Shown here: one piece after another, positions 25,263 to 36,423 of the stretch
Layout of the letters: each line of letters starts with the position of its first letter
How positions within the stretch are numbered: the stretch's first letter is position 1
NCBI GenBank assembly: GCA_019187185.1
Contig: JABAQU010000008.1
Span: 1-64,000 of the forward strand
Direction of reading: 5' to 3'
DNA: 64,000 bases
From: Steroidobacteraceae bacterium
Lineage (GTDB): Bacteria > Pseudomonadota > Gammaproteobacteria > Steroidobacterales > Steroidobacteraceae
Made by a program: the position numbers and the translations under genes
The notes under the pieces: model-generated
The model's input: the letters and a program-made list of their open reading frames with translations, nothing else
Database searches by the model: none
Told to the model about the DNA's origin: nothing

Positions 25263-25751
25263 ATGCGCTGGCTTCGACACCTGTTCACGCCCTACTGGCT
25301 CACGCAGCGACGCTTCGGGCGCGCCGCCTGCGCGGCGATCGAGCGCGCCGTCGCGGACGTCGAGAGCCGCCATGCGGGCGAGATTCGCGTCGCGATCGAG
25401 ACCGCGCTCGATCTCGGCGACCTGTACTACGGTGTCAGCGCGCGCGCACGGGCGCTCGCGGTATTCGGCCTCCTCGGTGTCTGGGACACGGCCGGCAACA
25501 ACGGCGTGCTGATCTACGTGCTGATGGCCGACCGCGATGTCGAGATCGTCGCCGATCGAGGCATCGCGTCACGGGTGCCGCGGAGCGAGTGGGACGCGAT
25601 CTGTCGCCAGATCCAGGAGGCATTTCGCGCCGGCCGTCATGGCGAGGGCATCGCCGACGGCGTGCGGGCCGTGGGCGAGGTGCTCGCGAGGCACTTTCCG
25701 CACGACGGCGGAGACCGGAACGAGCAGCGCGATCGCCCCGTGTTGCTGTAG
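25263..25751 (+). CDS. Second TPM-domain protein
   Basis: 162 residues, the cytosolic-looking partner of the LemA-TPM pair: no signal peptide, one moderately hydrophobic stretch (about 62-90) and TPM-like motifs such as ESRHAGEIRVAIETAL and MADRDVEIVADRGIA. This protein type commonly sits next to a YgcG-type gene and LemA. The ATG lies eight bases after the upstream stop, which suggests co-translation. Role unknown. Confidence 0.75.
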   Translation: MRWLRHLFTPYWLTQRRFGRAACAAIERAVADVESRHAGEIRVAIETALDLGDLYYGVSARARALAVFGLLGVWDTAGNNGVLIYVLMADRDVEIVADRGIASRVPRSEWDAICRQIQEAFRAGRHGEGIADGVRAVGEVLARHFPHDGGDRNEQRDRPVLL

Positions 25752-25892
25752 GCGAACGCGCGTCGCAATAACCGCGACAAGCGTGCCTGCGCTGCAGCGC
25801 AGCGGTTCGGGGTTTTGCTGAACCGTCGCGGGGTGAGCGCAGCCGGGCCGGTCGACGCGGGCTGTTCGCTGTTTTCCACCGCCCTGCAATGC

Positions 25893-25898
25893 CATACT
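25893..25898 (+). promoter_or_regulatory. -10-like hexamer before the L,D-transpeptidase
   Basis: CATACT ends six bases before the ATG at 25905, with no Shine-Dalgarno sequence. The -35 match is weak. This 153-base gap (25752-25904) is otherwise without recognisable features. Confidence 0.3.
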
Positions 25899-25904
25899 TT
25901 CCCG

Positions 25905-27119
25905 ATGTCCACGACAACCGTCCGCGCCCTCGCGCTCGCCGCCACGCTCGCTTCGCTGTCCGCCTGTTCGCTGCTCGGTGATGCGTTCGGGCGCAAACCG
26001 GCGCCGGTGGAGCCCGCGCCGCCGCCGCCACCGCAATACGCGCCGCCGGTCGCCACGAGCCGCTTCACGATCGACCCGCAGCACGACGACGTGGTCGGCG
26101 TCGTGCAGCGGACCGTCGTCGGCAAGGAAGACACCTTCTCCGACATCGCGCGCCGCTTCAATGTCGGCTACGAGGAGATGGTGCGTGCGAACCCCGGGGT
26201 CGACCCGTGGCTGCCGGGTGCCGGGCGCGAAGTCGTGGTGCCGACGCGGTTCATCCTGCCGAATGCGCCGCGCAAGGGCATCGTGATCAATCTCGCCGCA
26301 ATGCGCCTGTGGTACTTCGAACCATACAAGTCCGGAGAGTCGCAGGTCGTGCACACCTATCCGATCGGCATCGGGCGGGTCGGCTGGGCGACTCCCGAAG
26401 GCACGACAAAGGTCGCGCGCAAGATGAAGGACCCGACCTGGCGCCCGAGCGCCGCGGTCCGCAAGGAGCATGCCGAGAACGACGACCCGGTGCCGGCCGT
26501 CGTGCCGCCGGGGCCCGACAACCCGCTCGGCAATCGCGCGCTCTACCTCGCCTGGCCGAGCTATCTCGTGCACGGCACCAACAAGCCCTATGGCGTCGGC
26601 ATCCGCTCGAGCCACGGCTGCATTCGCCTCTATCCCGAGGACATCCTGCAACTGTTCGATCTCGCGCCGGTCGGCACGCCGGTGCGCGTCGTGAACCAGC
26701 CGTTCCTGTTCGGCTGGCACGACGGCAGGCTTTACCTGCAGGCATACGACGTGCTCGAGGACGATCCGCGCGATTTCGCGAAGGCGCAGAAGAAGCTGCT
26801 GTCGAAGCAGCTCGCGGCGCGCATCCAGAAGGAGCTGAAAGTGCGCGGGGAATCGATCGACTGGACCGCCGTCTCGGCGATTGCGCATGCGCCGCGCGGC
26901 ATACCGGCGCCGGTCGCAGGCGGCAGCGCGGGCGTCGATGCGGAAGTGGCGGCGGCTGCAGTCGTCGAGAACCGGGTACCCGACGGCGCCAACTGGGATG
27001 GCGTATCCGGGCTGCCGATCGACGAGAAGACATTCGAGGAGATGTTCTCGGACAACGGCACCGACTCGCCCGCCGCGCCCGCCGGGAACGCGCCTGCGGA
27101 CAAAAAGCCCCAGGGGTGA
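25905..27119 (+). CDS. L,D-transpeptidase lipoprotein with LysM-like region
   Basis: 404 residues. Lipobox LSAC (Cys 21), Pro-rich linker, a LysM-like segment (VGKEDTFSDIARRFNVGYEEMVRANPGVD, about 70-98), then the ErfK/YbiS/YcfS/YnhG catalytic domain with HGTNKPYGVGIRSSHGCIRLYPED; Cys 239 in SHGCIRL is the nucleophile. It would form meso-DAP-to-DAP cross-links or attach envelope proteins to peptidoglycan. The C-terminal 120 residues are unlike the core domain and of unknown use. The gene ends inside the sheath gene's alternative start (GTGA). Confidence 0.9.
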   Translation: MSTTTVRALALAATLASLSACSLLGDAFGRKPAPVEPAPPPPPQYAPPVATSRFTIDPQHDDVVGVVQRTVVGKEDTFSDIARRFNVGYEEMVRANPGVDPWLPGAGREVVVPTRFILPNAPRKGIVINLAAMRLWYFEPYKSGESQVVHTYPIGIGRVGWATPEGTTKVARKMKDPTWRPSAAVRKEHAENDDPVPAVVPPGPDNPLGNRALYLAWPSYLVHGTNKPYGVGIRSSHGCIRLYPEDILQLFDLAPVGTPVRVVNQPFLFGWHDGRLYLQAYDVLEDDPRDFAKAQKKLLSKQLAARIQKELKVRGESIDWTAVSAIAHAPRGIPAPVAGGSAGVDAEVAAAAVVENRVPDGANWDGVSGLPIDEKTFEEMFSDNGTDSPAAPAGNAPADKKPQG

Positions 27120-27238
27120 CATTCGAGCGCGTCGGCGCTGTCACGCATGCGAAGCACCGTGACGCGCTCGACACCGGCGCGCCGGCCCTGGGGGCTGTCG
27201 CCGATATGCTACAGTCCGCTGCAGCACGGGGGGCAGCA

Positions 27239-28864
27239 GTGGCCGACGCCGTCACTGGCTTCGAGATATCCGAACAAAGTGGGCCTGGGCACGCGATCGC
27301 GCGCGTGACCACGGGCGTTACCGCCTTCGTCGGGCGTGCCCTCAAGGGGCCCGTCGACACGCCGGTCACGATCCACGGCTTTGCCGAGTACGTGCGCATC
27401 TTCGGGGGACTCTGGCAGCCCTCGACGATGAGCTACGCGCTCGAGCAGTATTTCGAGAATGGCGGCCGCACGGCGATCGTCGTGCGCGTGGCGAATGGCG
27501 CGCGGCCGCCGACCCTCACGCTGCCGGCCGGCGCCGCGCCGCTCACGCTCGTCGGCCTCGCGCCGGGATCGCGCGAGTACCTGCGCGCCTCGGTCGACTA
27601 CGACGGCATCGGCGACAACGAGGACGATCGCTTCAATCTCGTCGTGCAGCGCCTGCGCACGCCGGGCTCGGAGCGCATCGAGGAGCAGGAGATCTTTCGT
27701 CGCCTCTCGGTGCAACCCGACAGCGACCGCTATGTCGCGAACGTGCTCACCGATTCGCGTCTCGTGCGCGTGCGCGGCGATGTGCCGGGCGCACGGCCGG
27801 CGCGCACGCCCTCGCGCGTCGCGAGCCTGATGGTGGGTTATGTCGCGTCGAATCCCGACGGCGACGACGGTGCGCCGCTGACCGACTATGACCTGATCGG
27901 CTCGACCCAGCGCGGAAGCGGGCTCTTTGCCCTGCGTGGGGCGCCGCACTTCGATCTCCTCTGCGTGCCGCCGCTCACGCGCACCGACGACGTCGGACTC
28001 GCCACGCTGACGGTCGCGTCACGCCTGTGCCGCGACCGGCACGCGATGCTGGTCGTCGATCCGCCCGCAGCCTGGTCGACCGCGGCAGTGGCGATGGATG
28101 CGCTCAGGCCCTGGCCGTTTCGCAGCGAGCAGGCCGTGATGTACTTCCCGCGCGTGCTCGCGCTCGACCGGGTGCGCGGTCGCTACGAGGTATTCGCCTC
28201 GTGTGGCGCGGCCGCCGGACTGATTGCACGCGGCGACGCCGCCTCGCCGCTTTGGGGTGCGCGCGAGACCGACGAGCCCGTGCTGCGCCCGACACTGCGC
28301 ACGGCCGTCGCGCTCGAGGACAACGAACGCGCCCGGCTCGCGCAGCTCGGCGTCAATACCTTCACCACCGTACGGCCGCTGCAGCGGCGTTCCTCGAGCC
28401 CGCGCACGCTCGGTGCGGGCGGCTCGGGTCCCGCGGACTGGACCTGGCTCGCGGCGCGACGCCTTGCCCTTTTCATTCTCGCGTCGGTCGAGGAGGGCAC
28501 GCGCTGGATCGTGTTCCAGCACGACCGGCCCGAGGCGTGGGCACGGCTGCGCGCGCAGGTCGAGGCATTCCTCGCCGGTCTCGAAGACGAGGGCGCATTC
28601 GTCGGGCGCACGAGCGCCGAGCGCTGGTTCGTCATCTGCGACGCGCGACTGAATCCGCCCGAGTCACTCGCCGCGGGCCAGGTGAACCTGCTGCTCGGCT
28701 TCGCGTTGACGCATGCCGGCGACTTCCATGCGTTCCTCGTCACGCATCGCGCGGGTGCGAGCAGCGTGCGGCCGGTCAGCGTCAACCGGCTCGCGACGTC
28801 GGGGGAACGCGTGGAAGAGGAAATCGAGACGTCGATCCTTCAGGGCATCGCGCTCGACAGCTGA
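27239..28864 (+). CDS. Contractile-tail sheath family protein, orphan
   Basis: 541 residues. The order of motifs fits phage/tailocin/eCIS tail sheath proteins: an early VTTGVTAFVGRALKGPVDTP segment, then SYALEQYFENGGRTAIVVRV, a variable centre, and a C-terminal domain (from about 420) with RWIVFQHDRPEAWARLRAQV, a RWFVICDARLNPPES segment and a final beta strand. The GTG at 27239 follows a GGGGGG stretch; a GTG at 27116 overlapping the transpeptidase stop is the alternative. No tube, baseplate, spike or ATPase gene lies in this window on either side, and codon use looks like its neighbours'. The function of a lone sheath is unknown. Confidence 0.8.
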   Translation: MADAVTGFEISEQSGPGHAIARVTTGVTAFVGRALKGPVDTPVTIHGFAEYVRIFGGLWQPSTMSYALEQYFENGGRTAIVVRVANGARPPTLTLPAGAAPLTLVGLAPGSREYLRASVDYDGIGDNEDDRFNLVVQRLRTPGSERIEEQEIFRRLSVQPDSDRYVANVLTDSRLVRVRGDVPGARPARTPSRVASLMVGYVASNPDGDDGAPLTDYDLIGSTQRGSGLFALRGAPHFDLLCVPPLTRTDDVGLATLTVASRLCRDRHAMLVVDPPAAWSTAAVAMDALRPWPFRSEQAVMYFPRVLALDRVRGRYEVFASCGAAAGLIARGDAASPLWGARETDEPVLRPTLRTAVALEDNERARLAQLGVNTFTTVRPLQRRSSSPRTLGAGGSGPADWTWLAARRLALFILASVEEGTRWIVFQHDRPEAWARLRAQVEAFLAGLEDEGAFVGRTSAERWFVICDARLNPPESLAAGQVNLLLGFALTHAGDFHAFLVTHRAGASSVRPVSVNRLATSGERVEEEIETSILQGIALDS

Positions 28865-29355
28865 GCCGGACCCGCTGGCCCCGGACGCGGCGAGACGTAC
28901 ATCGTCACGACCGCGCGCACCACCTCGATCCCCGCGGTGTCCTGCACCGACACCGCGACGCCGACGTTTTCCGCGCCGTCCCACGTCGATTTCTCGAGCC
29001 GCGCCGCCGCGGTCACGCCGGTTACGGCCGGCTTCAGGTATTCGATCGTCATGCCGCGCGGAATCCAGCGCATCGTGATCGGGATCGTCACCTCGGTCAC
29101 GAGCCCGGCGGCCAGTTCGACGAGATTGCCCATCGCGAGCGCGTGTACCGTGCCGATGTGATTCTCGACGCGCCGCCGCTTCGCCATCGAGACGCGGCAC
29201 AGGCAGGGGCGCAGCTCGAGCATGCGCGGCGCGATCGTGGCGAAGTAGGGTGCGCGCCGCGTCACGGCGCGCGCGAACAGCCAGCGGCCGGCTGCGCTCC
29301 GCGACAGGCGCCGCCACCGGGCGAGCACGGGACTTTCCGCCGGTGCGGTGATCAT
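28840..29355 (-). CDS. Hotdog-fold thioesterase-like protein (DUF4442)
   Basis: 171 residues, cytosolic. The hotdog pattern is visible: a long helix-containing N-terminus, RVENHIGTVHALAMGNLVELAAGL (about 67-90) and the following beta strands. This resembles the DUF4442 / PaaI-like group, in which most members hydrolyse acyl-CoA; the substrate is unknown. The 3' end overlaps the sheath gene by 25 bases on the opposite strand. It follows the hydantoinase fusion gene's stop by ten bases in the same direction. Confidence 0.7.
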   Translation of the reverse strand: MITAPAESPVLARWRRLSRSAAGRWLFARAVTRRAPYFATIAPRMLELRPCLCRVSMAKRRRVENHIGTVHALAMGNLVELAAGLVTEVTIPITMRWIPRGMTIEYLKPAVTGVTAAARLEKSTWDGAENVGVAVSVQDTAGIEVVRAVVTMYVSPRPGPAGPAQLSSAMP

Positions 29356-29365
29356 GGCCGCCCGA

Positions 29366-32968
<3,603 letters not shown>

Positions 32969-32981
32969 GCCTCACCGCGCC

Positions 32982-32987
32982 TACAAT
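32982..32987 (+). promoter_or_regulatory. TACAAT -10-like hexamer for the ATL gene
   Basis: TACAAT lies 22 bases before the ATG at 33010, and GGGGGC sits about eight bases before that ATG, so this transcript would carry a short leader with a ribosome binding site. The -35 is not clear. Confidence 0.35.
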
Positions 32988-33009
32988 GCCGATTTCGGGG
33001 GCAGTCATT

Positions 33010-33345
33010 ATGGAGGATCGCCGTGCGGCGATGACCCGCGTCTGGCAGGTCGTGCGCGCAATACCCCGCGGCGCGACGGCCAGTTACGGCGAGGTGGCCC
33101 GCCGCGCGGGCTTGCCGCGCCGTGCGCGCTGGGTTGCCGTCGCGCTGAAGGCCGCGCCCGCGTCGGCGCGCGTGCCGTGGCACCGCGTGACCGCCGCGGA
33201 TGGACGGATCGCCTTCCCGGCCGGTTCCCGCCAGCATCGGGAGCAGGCTCGGCGGCTGCGCGCAGACGGGTGCGTGGTCGTGAACGGGCGTGTGATCAGG
33301 CGCAAGGCAGAGGCGGACCTCGATGCATGGCTATGGCGGCGCTGA
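33010..33345 (+). CDS. Alkyltransferase-like (ATL) DNA repair protein
   Basis: 111 residues. It has the O6-alkylguanine-DNA alkyltransferase C-terminal fold with TASYGEVARRAGLPRRAR, ALKAAP and PWHRV (56-60). At the active site the usual PCHR cysteine is replaced by tryptophan, the hallmark of alkyltransferase-like proteins: they bind alkylated guanine but cannot take the alkyl group, and in other bacteria hand the lesion to nucleotide excision repair. It is divergent from the 5-oxoprolinase-like gene and is followed by a small hydrolase gene. Confidence 0.88.
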   Translation: MEDRRAAMTRVWQVVRAIPRGATASYGEVARRAGLPRRARWVAVALKAAPASARVPWHRVTAADGRIAFPAGSRQHREQARRLRADGCVVVNGRVIRRKAEADLDAWLWRR

Positions 33346-33349
33346 GCGT

Positions 33350-33355
33350 TACAAT
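33350..33355 (+). promoter_or_regulatory. TACAAT -10-like hexamer before the hydrolase
   Basis: TACAAT ends seven bases before the ATG at 33363, with no Shine-Dalgarno sequence. It also covers the alternative in-frame ATG at 33354, which argues for 33363 as the true start if the promoter is used. Confidence 0.35.
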
Positions 33356-33362
33356 GGCGCCG

Positions 33363-33881
33363 ATGCAGAGAACAGTCGTCTTTTCCCACGGCAAGGATTC
33401 ATCGCCCCACAGCCGCAAGATCATTGCGCTCGCGGAGACCGCGCGGCGCGAGGGCTATGAGGTCGTCACGCCCGATTACCGCGGCATCGACTCGCCGCGC
33501 GAGCGCCTCACGAAGCTCGTCGATTCCTGCAAGGACATCCAGGGCGATCTGGTGCTCGTCGGCTCGAGCCTCGGCGGCTACATCTCGCTCGCGGCAGCGC
33601 CCACGCTGCACACGCACGGCGTGTTCCTGATGGCCCCCGCCATCTATTTCGACCAGCTGCCGCCGCTGCGCGACCGCTCCATCGACTGCCCGTTCACGAT
33701 CGTGCACGGCTGGCGCGACGACGTGGTGCCGGTCGACGACAGCCTGCGCCTCGCGCGCGAATACCGCGCGACCTTGCACATCGTCGACAGCGACCACCTG
33801 CTGCATACCCATCTCAGAATGATTCGCTACTACTTCGAGCACTTCCTGATCGGGCTCGACCTGCCGCGCGACATGCAATGA
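33363..33881 (+). CDS. Small alpha/beta-hydrolase
   Basis: 172 residues. The nucleophile elbow is VGSSLGGYIS (Ser 69), the acid is in HGWRDDVVP (Asp 119 or 120) and the histidine is in SDHLLH (145). The opening RTVVFSHGKDSS strand is typical of small serine hydrolases related to RsbQ/YcjY or dienelactone-hydrolase-like enzymes. The substrate cannot be assigned. The next gene, plsB, begins 19 bases after its stop. Confidence 0.75.
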   Translation: MQRTVVFSHGKDSSPHSRKIIALAETARREGYEVVTPDYRGIDSPRERLTKLVDSCKDIQGDLVLVGSSLGGYISLAAAPTLHTHGVFLMAPAIYFDQLPPLRDRSIDCPFTIVHGWRDDVVPVDDSLRLAREYRATLHIVDSDHLLHTHLRMIRYYFEHFLIGLDLPRDMQ

Positions 33882-33900
33882 CCGACCGCGGGTAGTCCCG

Positions 33901-36336
33901 ATGGAATGGTTGCTGCGCAGGCTGCTGTCGCTGTGGGTCCGTGTGACGGTGCGCCCCGAGGACATGGCAGAGCGCCTCGCTGCGCGGACCGCGCCCGTCT
34001 GCTACGTACTCGAGCGCGCGAGTTCGACCGACCTCGCGGTGCTGCAGAATGTCTGTGCGCGGCACCGCTTCCCCCGGCCGGGCGCGCGGCTTGCCCGTGG
34101 CGAGCTGCGGCGGGTGCGCGCGTGGTTCTATCTCTCGCGTCCGCTCAATCCGTGGAGCGCGCGCGTCGACAGGCGGCCGCCGGCGGCGTTGCACCAGCTG
34201 ATCGCCGCGCTGCAGGGTGATCCGGCGCTCGATATCGATCTCGTGCCGGTCGCGGTCTACTGGGGGCGGGCGCCGCAGAAGGAAGACTCCTGGTTGCGCC
34301 TCGCCCTTTCCGAGGACTGGGCACTCGCCACGCGGCTGCGCAAGGCGTTGACGGTCGTCTTCAACGGCCGCGCGACGATGGTCGAGTTCAGCGATCCGGT
34401 GTCGCTGCGCAGCCTGCTGAGCCCCGGCGATCGCAACCCGCAACTGCAGGCACGGCGCATCGCGCGTGTCGCCCGGGCACAGTTCCGCCGCCAGCGGGCC
34501 GCGCGCATCGGGCCCGACCTGTCGCACCGGCGCACGATCGTCGCGAGCGTGCTGCGCACGCGCGCGGTGCGCGCCGCGGTGGCGGCGGAGGCGCGGGAAC
34601 GACAGGTCACGCGGCGCGAAGCGCTGCTCACGGCGCGCAGGTTCGCCGGGGAGATCGCGGCCAACTATTCGCACCGCTTCGTCACGATCATGGAAAAGGT
34701 GCTGCGGCGCCTGTGGAACCGCCTGTATGACGGCGTGATCGTCGGGCACGTGGAAACGCTCGCGCAGGTCGCGGAAGGCAACGAGGTCGTCTATGTCCCC
34801 TGCCACCGCAGCCACATGGACTATCTGCTCCTCTCGTATGCGATCTTCAGGCAGGGCTATGCGGTGCCGCACATCGCGGCCGGTGTGAACCTCAACCTGC
34901 CGCTCATCGGGCGCTTCCTGCGCAAGGGCGGTGCGTTCTTCATCCGCCGCAGCTTTCGCGGCAATGCGCTCTACACCGTCGTGTTCATGAAGTACCTCGC
35001 GACGATCATGGCGCGTGGCCACTCGATCGAGTTCTTCATCGAGGGCGGGCGCTCGCGCACCGGGCGTCTGCTCGCGCCGAAGACCGGCATGCTGTCGATG
35101 ACGATACGCAGTTACCTGCGCGAGCCCGTGCGCCCGATCGTGTTCGTGCCCGTCTATTTCGGCTACGAGCGCGTCGTCGAAGCCGCCACCTATGTCAGCG
35201 AACTGTCGGGCAAGCCGAAGGAGAAGGAGAGCGTGTTCGGCCTGCTGCGCTCGCTGCGCGTCGTGCGGGAAAAGTTCGGCAAGGTGCACGTGAACCTCGG
35301 CGAGCCGATTGCCCTCGATGCGGTACTCGCCGGCACGGCTCCCGACTGGCGCACGCAGACCCCCGACGGCGACGGGCGCGCGCCGTGGGTCGCGCAGGTG
35401 GTCGACGAGACGGCGAGCCGCCTGATGCGCAACATCAATGCGGCGGCCGCGCTGACGCCGGTCAATCTTCTCGCGCTGACGCTGCTCGCGACGCCGCGGC
35501 AGGCCATGCTGCGCGCCGACCTGCTGCGCCAGATCGAGCTCTATCTCGCGCTGCTCGCCGCCGTGCCCTATGGTCCGCGCGTCACCGTGACGACCGAGAC
35601 GCCGGAGGCGATCCTCGCTTATGGCGAAGCCATGAAGCTCGTCTCGCGCGAGGCGCACAAGCTCGGCGACATCGTGCGGATGAGCGAGGCGAATGCGGTG
35701 CTCTCGGCCTGGTATCGCAACAACGTGCTGCACCTCCTCGCGATGCCCTCGCTGATCGCGTGCGCGTTCGTCGGCAACTCGATCATGCGTACCGAGGACA
35801 TCCACCGGCTCGTGTGGCGCGTCTATCCGTACATCGCCGCGGAACTGTTCATGCGCTGGAACGAGGACGAGATCGGCCCGGTGACGGACCAGCTGCTCGC
35901 GGCGCTCGCGGCGCGTGGTCTCATCACGGCCACCGCGGACGGCACGGCCTGGCGGCGCGCGCCGTCGACCACCACCGAGGCGGTGCAGCTGTCGTTCCTC
36001 GCGCGCGCGACGATCCAGACCGTCGAGCGCTACTATCTCGCGATCGCCGTGCTGATCAACGCCGGCAGCGGGCAGATCACGCAGGCTGCGCTCGAGGAAC
36101 GTTGCCAGCTGATGGCTCAGCGCATGACGATGCTGCACGGGTTCAATTCGCCGGAATTCTTCGACCGGAGCCTGTTCGCCGATTTCCTGGACCGCTTGCG
36201 GGATCGCGCCGTGATACGCGTCGGGGGCGGCGGCCTGCTCGCATTCGACGACGTGCTGGCGCGCGTCGCGCGGGACGCGGAATTCGTCCTGTCCGAGCAG
36301 ATTCGCCACAGCATCCTGCAAGTGGTGCATACCTGA
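33901..36336 (+). CDS. plsB: Glycerol-3-phosphate 1-O-acyltransferase
   Basis: 811 residues, close to the 807 of E. coli PlsB. It makes lysophosphatidate from glycerol-3-phosphate and acyl-ACP/CoA at the inner membrane. The HxxxxD catalytic motif is HRSHMD (about 302-307); FIEGGRSRTGR, with the glycerol phosphate-binding residues, follows about 80 residues later, then PIVFVPVYFGYERV. It is preceded by the small hydrolase gene on the same strand, and the next gene begins after an 87-base gap with a likely promoter. Confidence 0.92.
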   Translation: MEWLLRRLLSLWVRVTVRPEDMAERLAARTAPVCYVLERASSTDLAVLQNVCARHRFPRPGARLARGELRRVRAWFYLSRPLNPWSARVDRRPPAALHQLIAALQGDPALDIDLVPVAVYWGRAPQKEDSWLRLALSEDWALATRLRKALTVVFNGRATMVEFSDPVSLRSLLSPGDRNPQLQARRIARVARAQFRRQRAARIGPDLSHRRTIVASVLRTRAVRAAVAAEARERQVTRREALLTARRFAGEIAANYSHRFVTIMEKVLRRLWNRLYDGVIVGHVETLAQVAEGNEVVYVPCHRSHMDYLLLSYAIFRQGYAVPHIAAGVNLNLPLIGRFLRKGGAFFIRRSFRGNALYTVVFMKYLATIMARGHSIEFFIEGGRSRTGRLLAPKTGMLSMTIRSYLREPVRPIVFVPVYFGYERVVEAATYVSELSGKPKEKESVFGLLRSLRVVREKFGKVHVNLGEPIALDAVLAGTAPDWRTQTPDGDGRAPWVAQVVDETASRLMRNINAAAALTPVNLLALTLLATPRQAMLRADLLRQIELYLALLAAVPYGPRVTVTTETPEAILAYGEAMKLVSREAHKLGDIVRMSEANAVLSAWYRNNVLHLLAMPSLIACAFVGNSIMRTEDIHRLVWRVYPYIAAELFMRWNEDEIGPVTDQLLAALAARGLITATADGTAWRRAPSTTTEAVQLSFLARATIQTVERYYLAIAVLINAGSGQITQAALEERCQLMAQRMTMLHGFNSPEFFDRSLFADFLDRLRDRAVIRVGGGGLLAFDDVLARVARDAEFVLSEQIRHSILQVVHT

Positions 36337-36423
36337 CCGAAGTGCTATGTTCCTGCGGTGTGCGCGTCGCGAGGCGCGACGGGCGCGGACCAGTTCGTCG
36401 TGGTACGGCGGTGGGGAACACAA

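Noticed and set aside
26207..27115. Upstream extension of the sheath reading frame over the L,D-transpeptidase gene
   Set aside because: This stretch is in another frame of a well-supported transpeptidase gene and has no sheath features.
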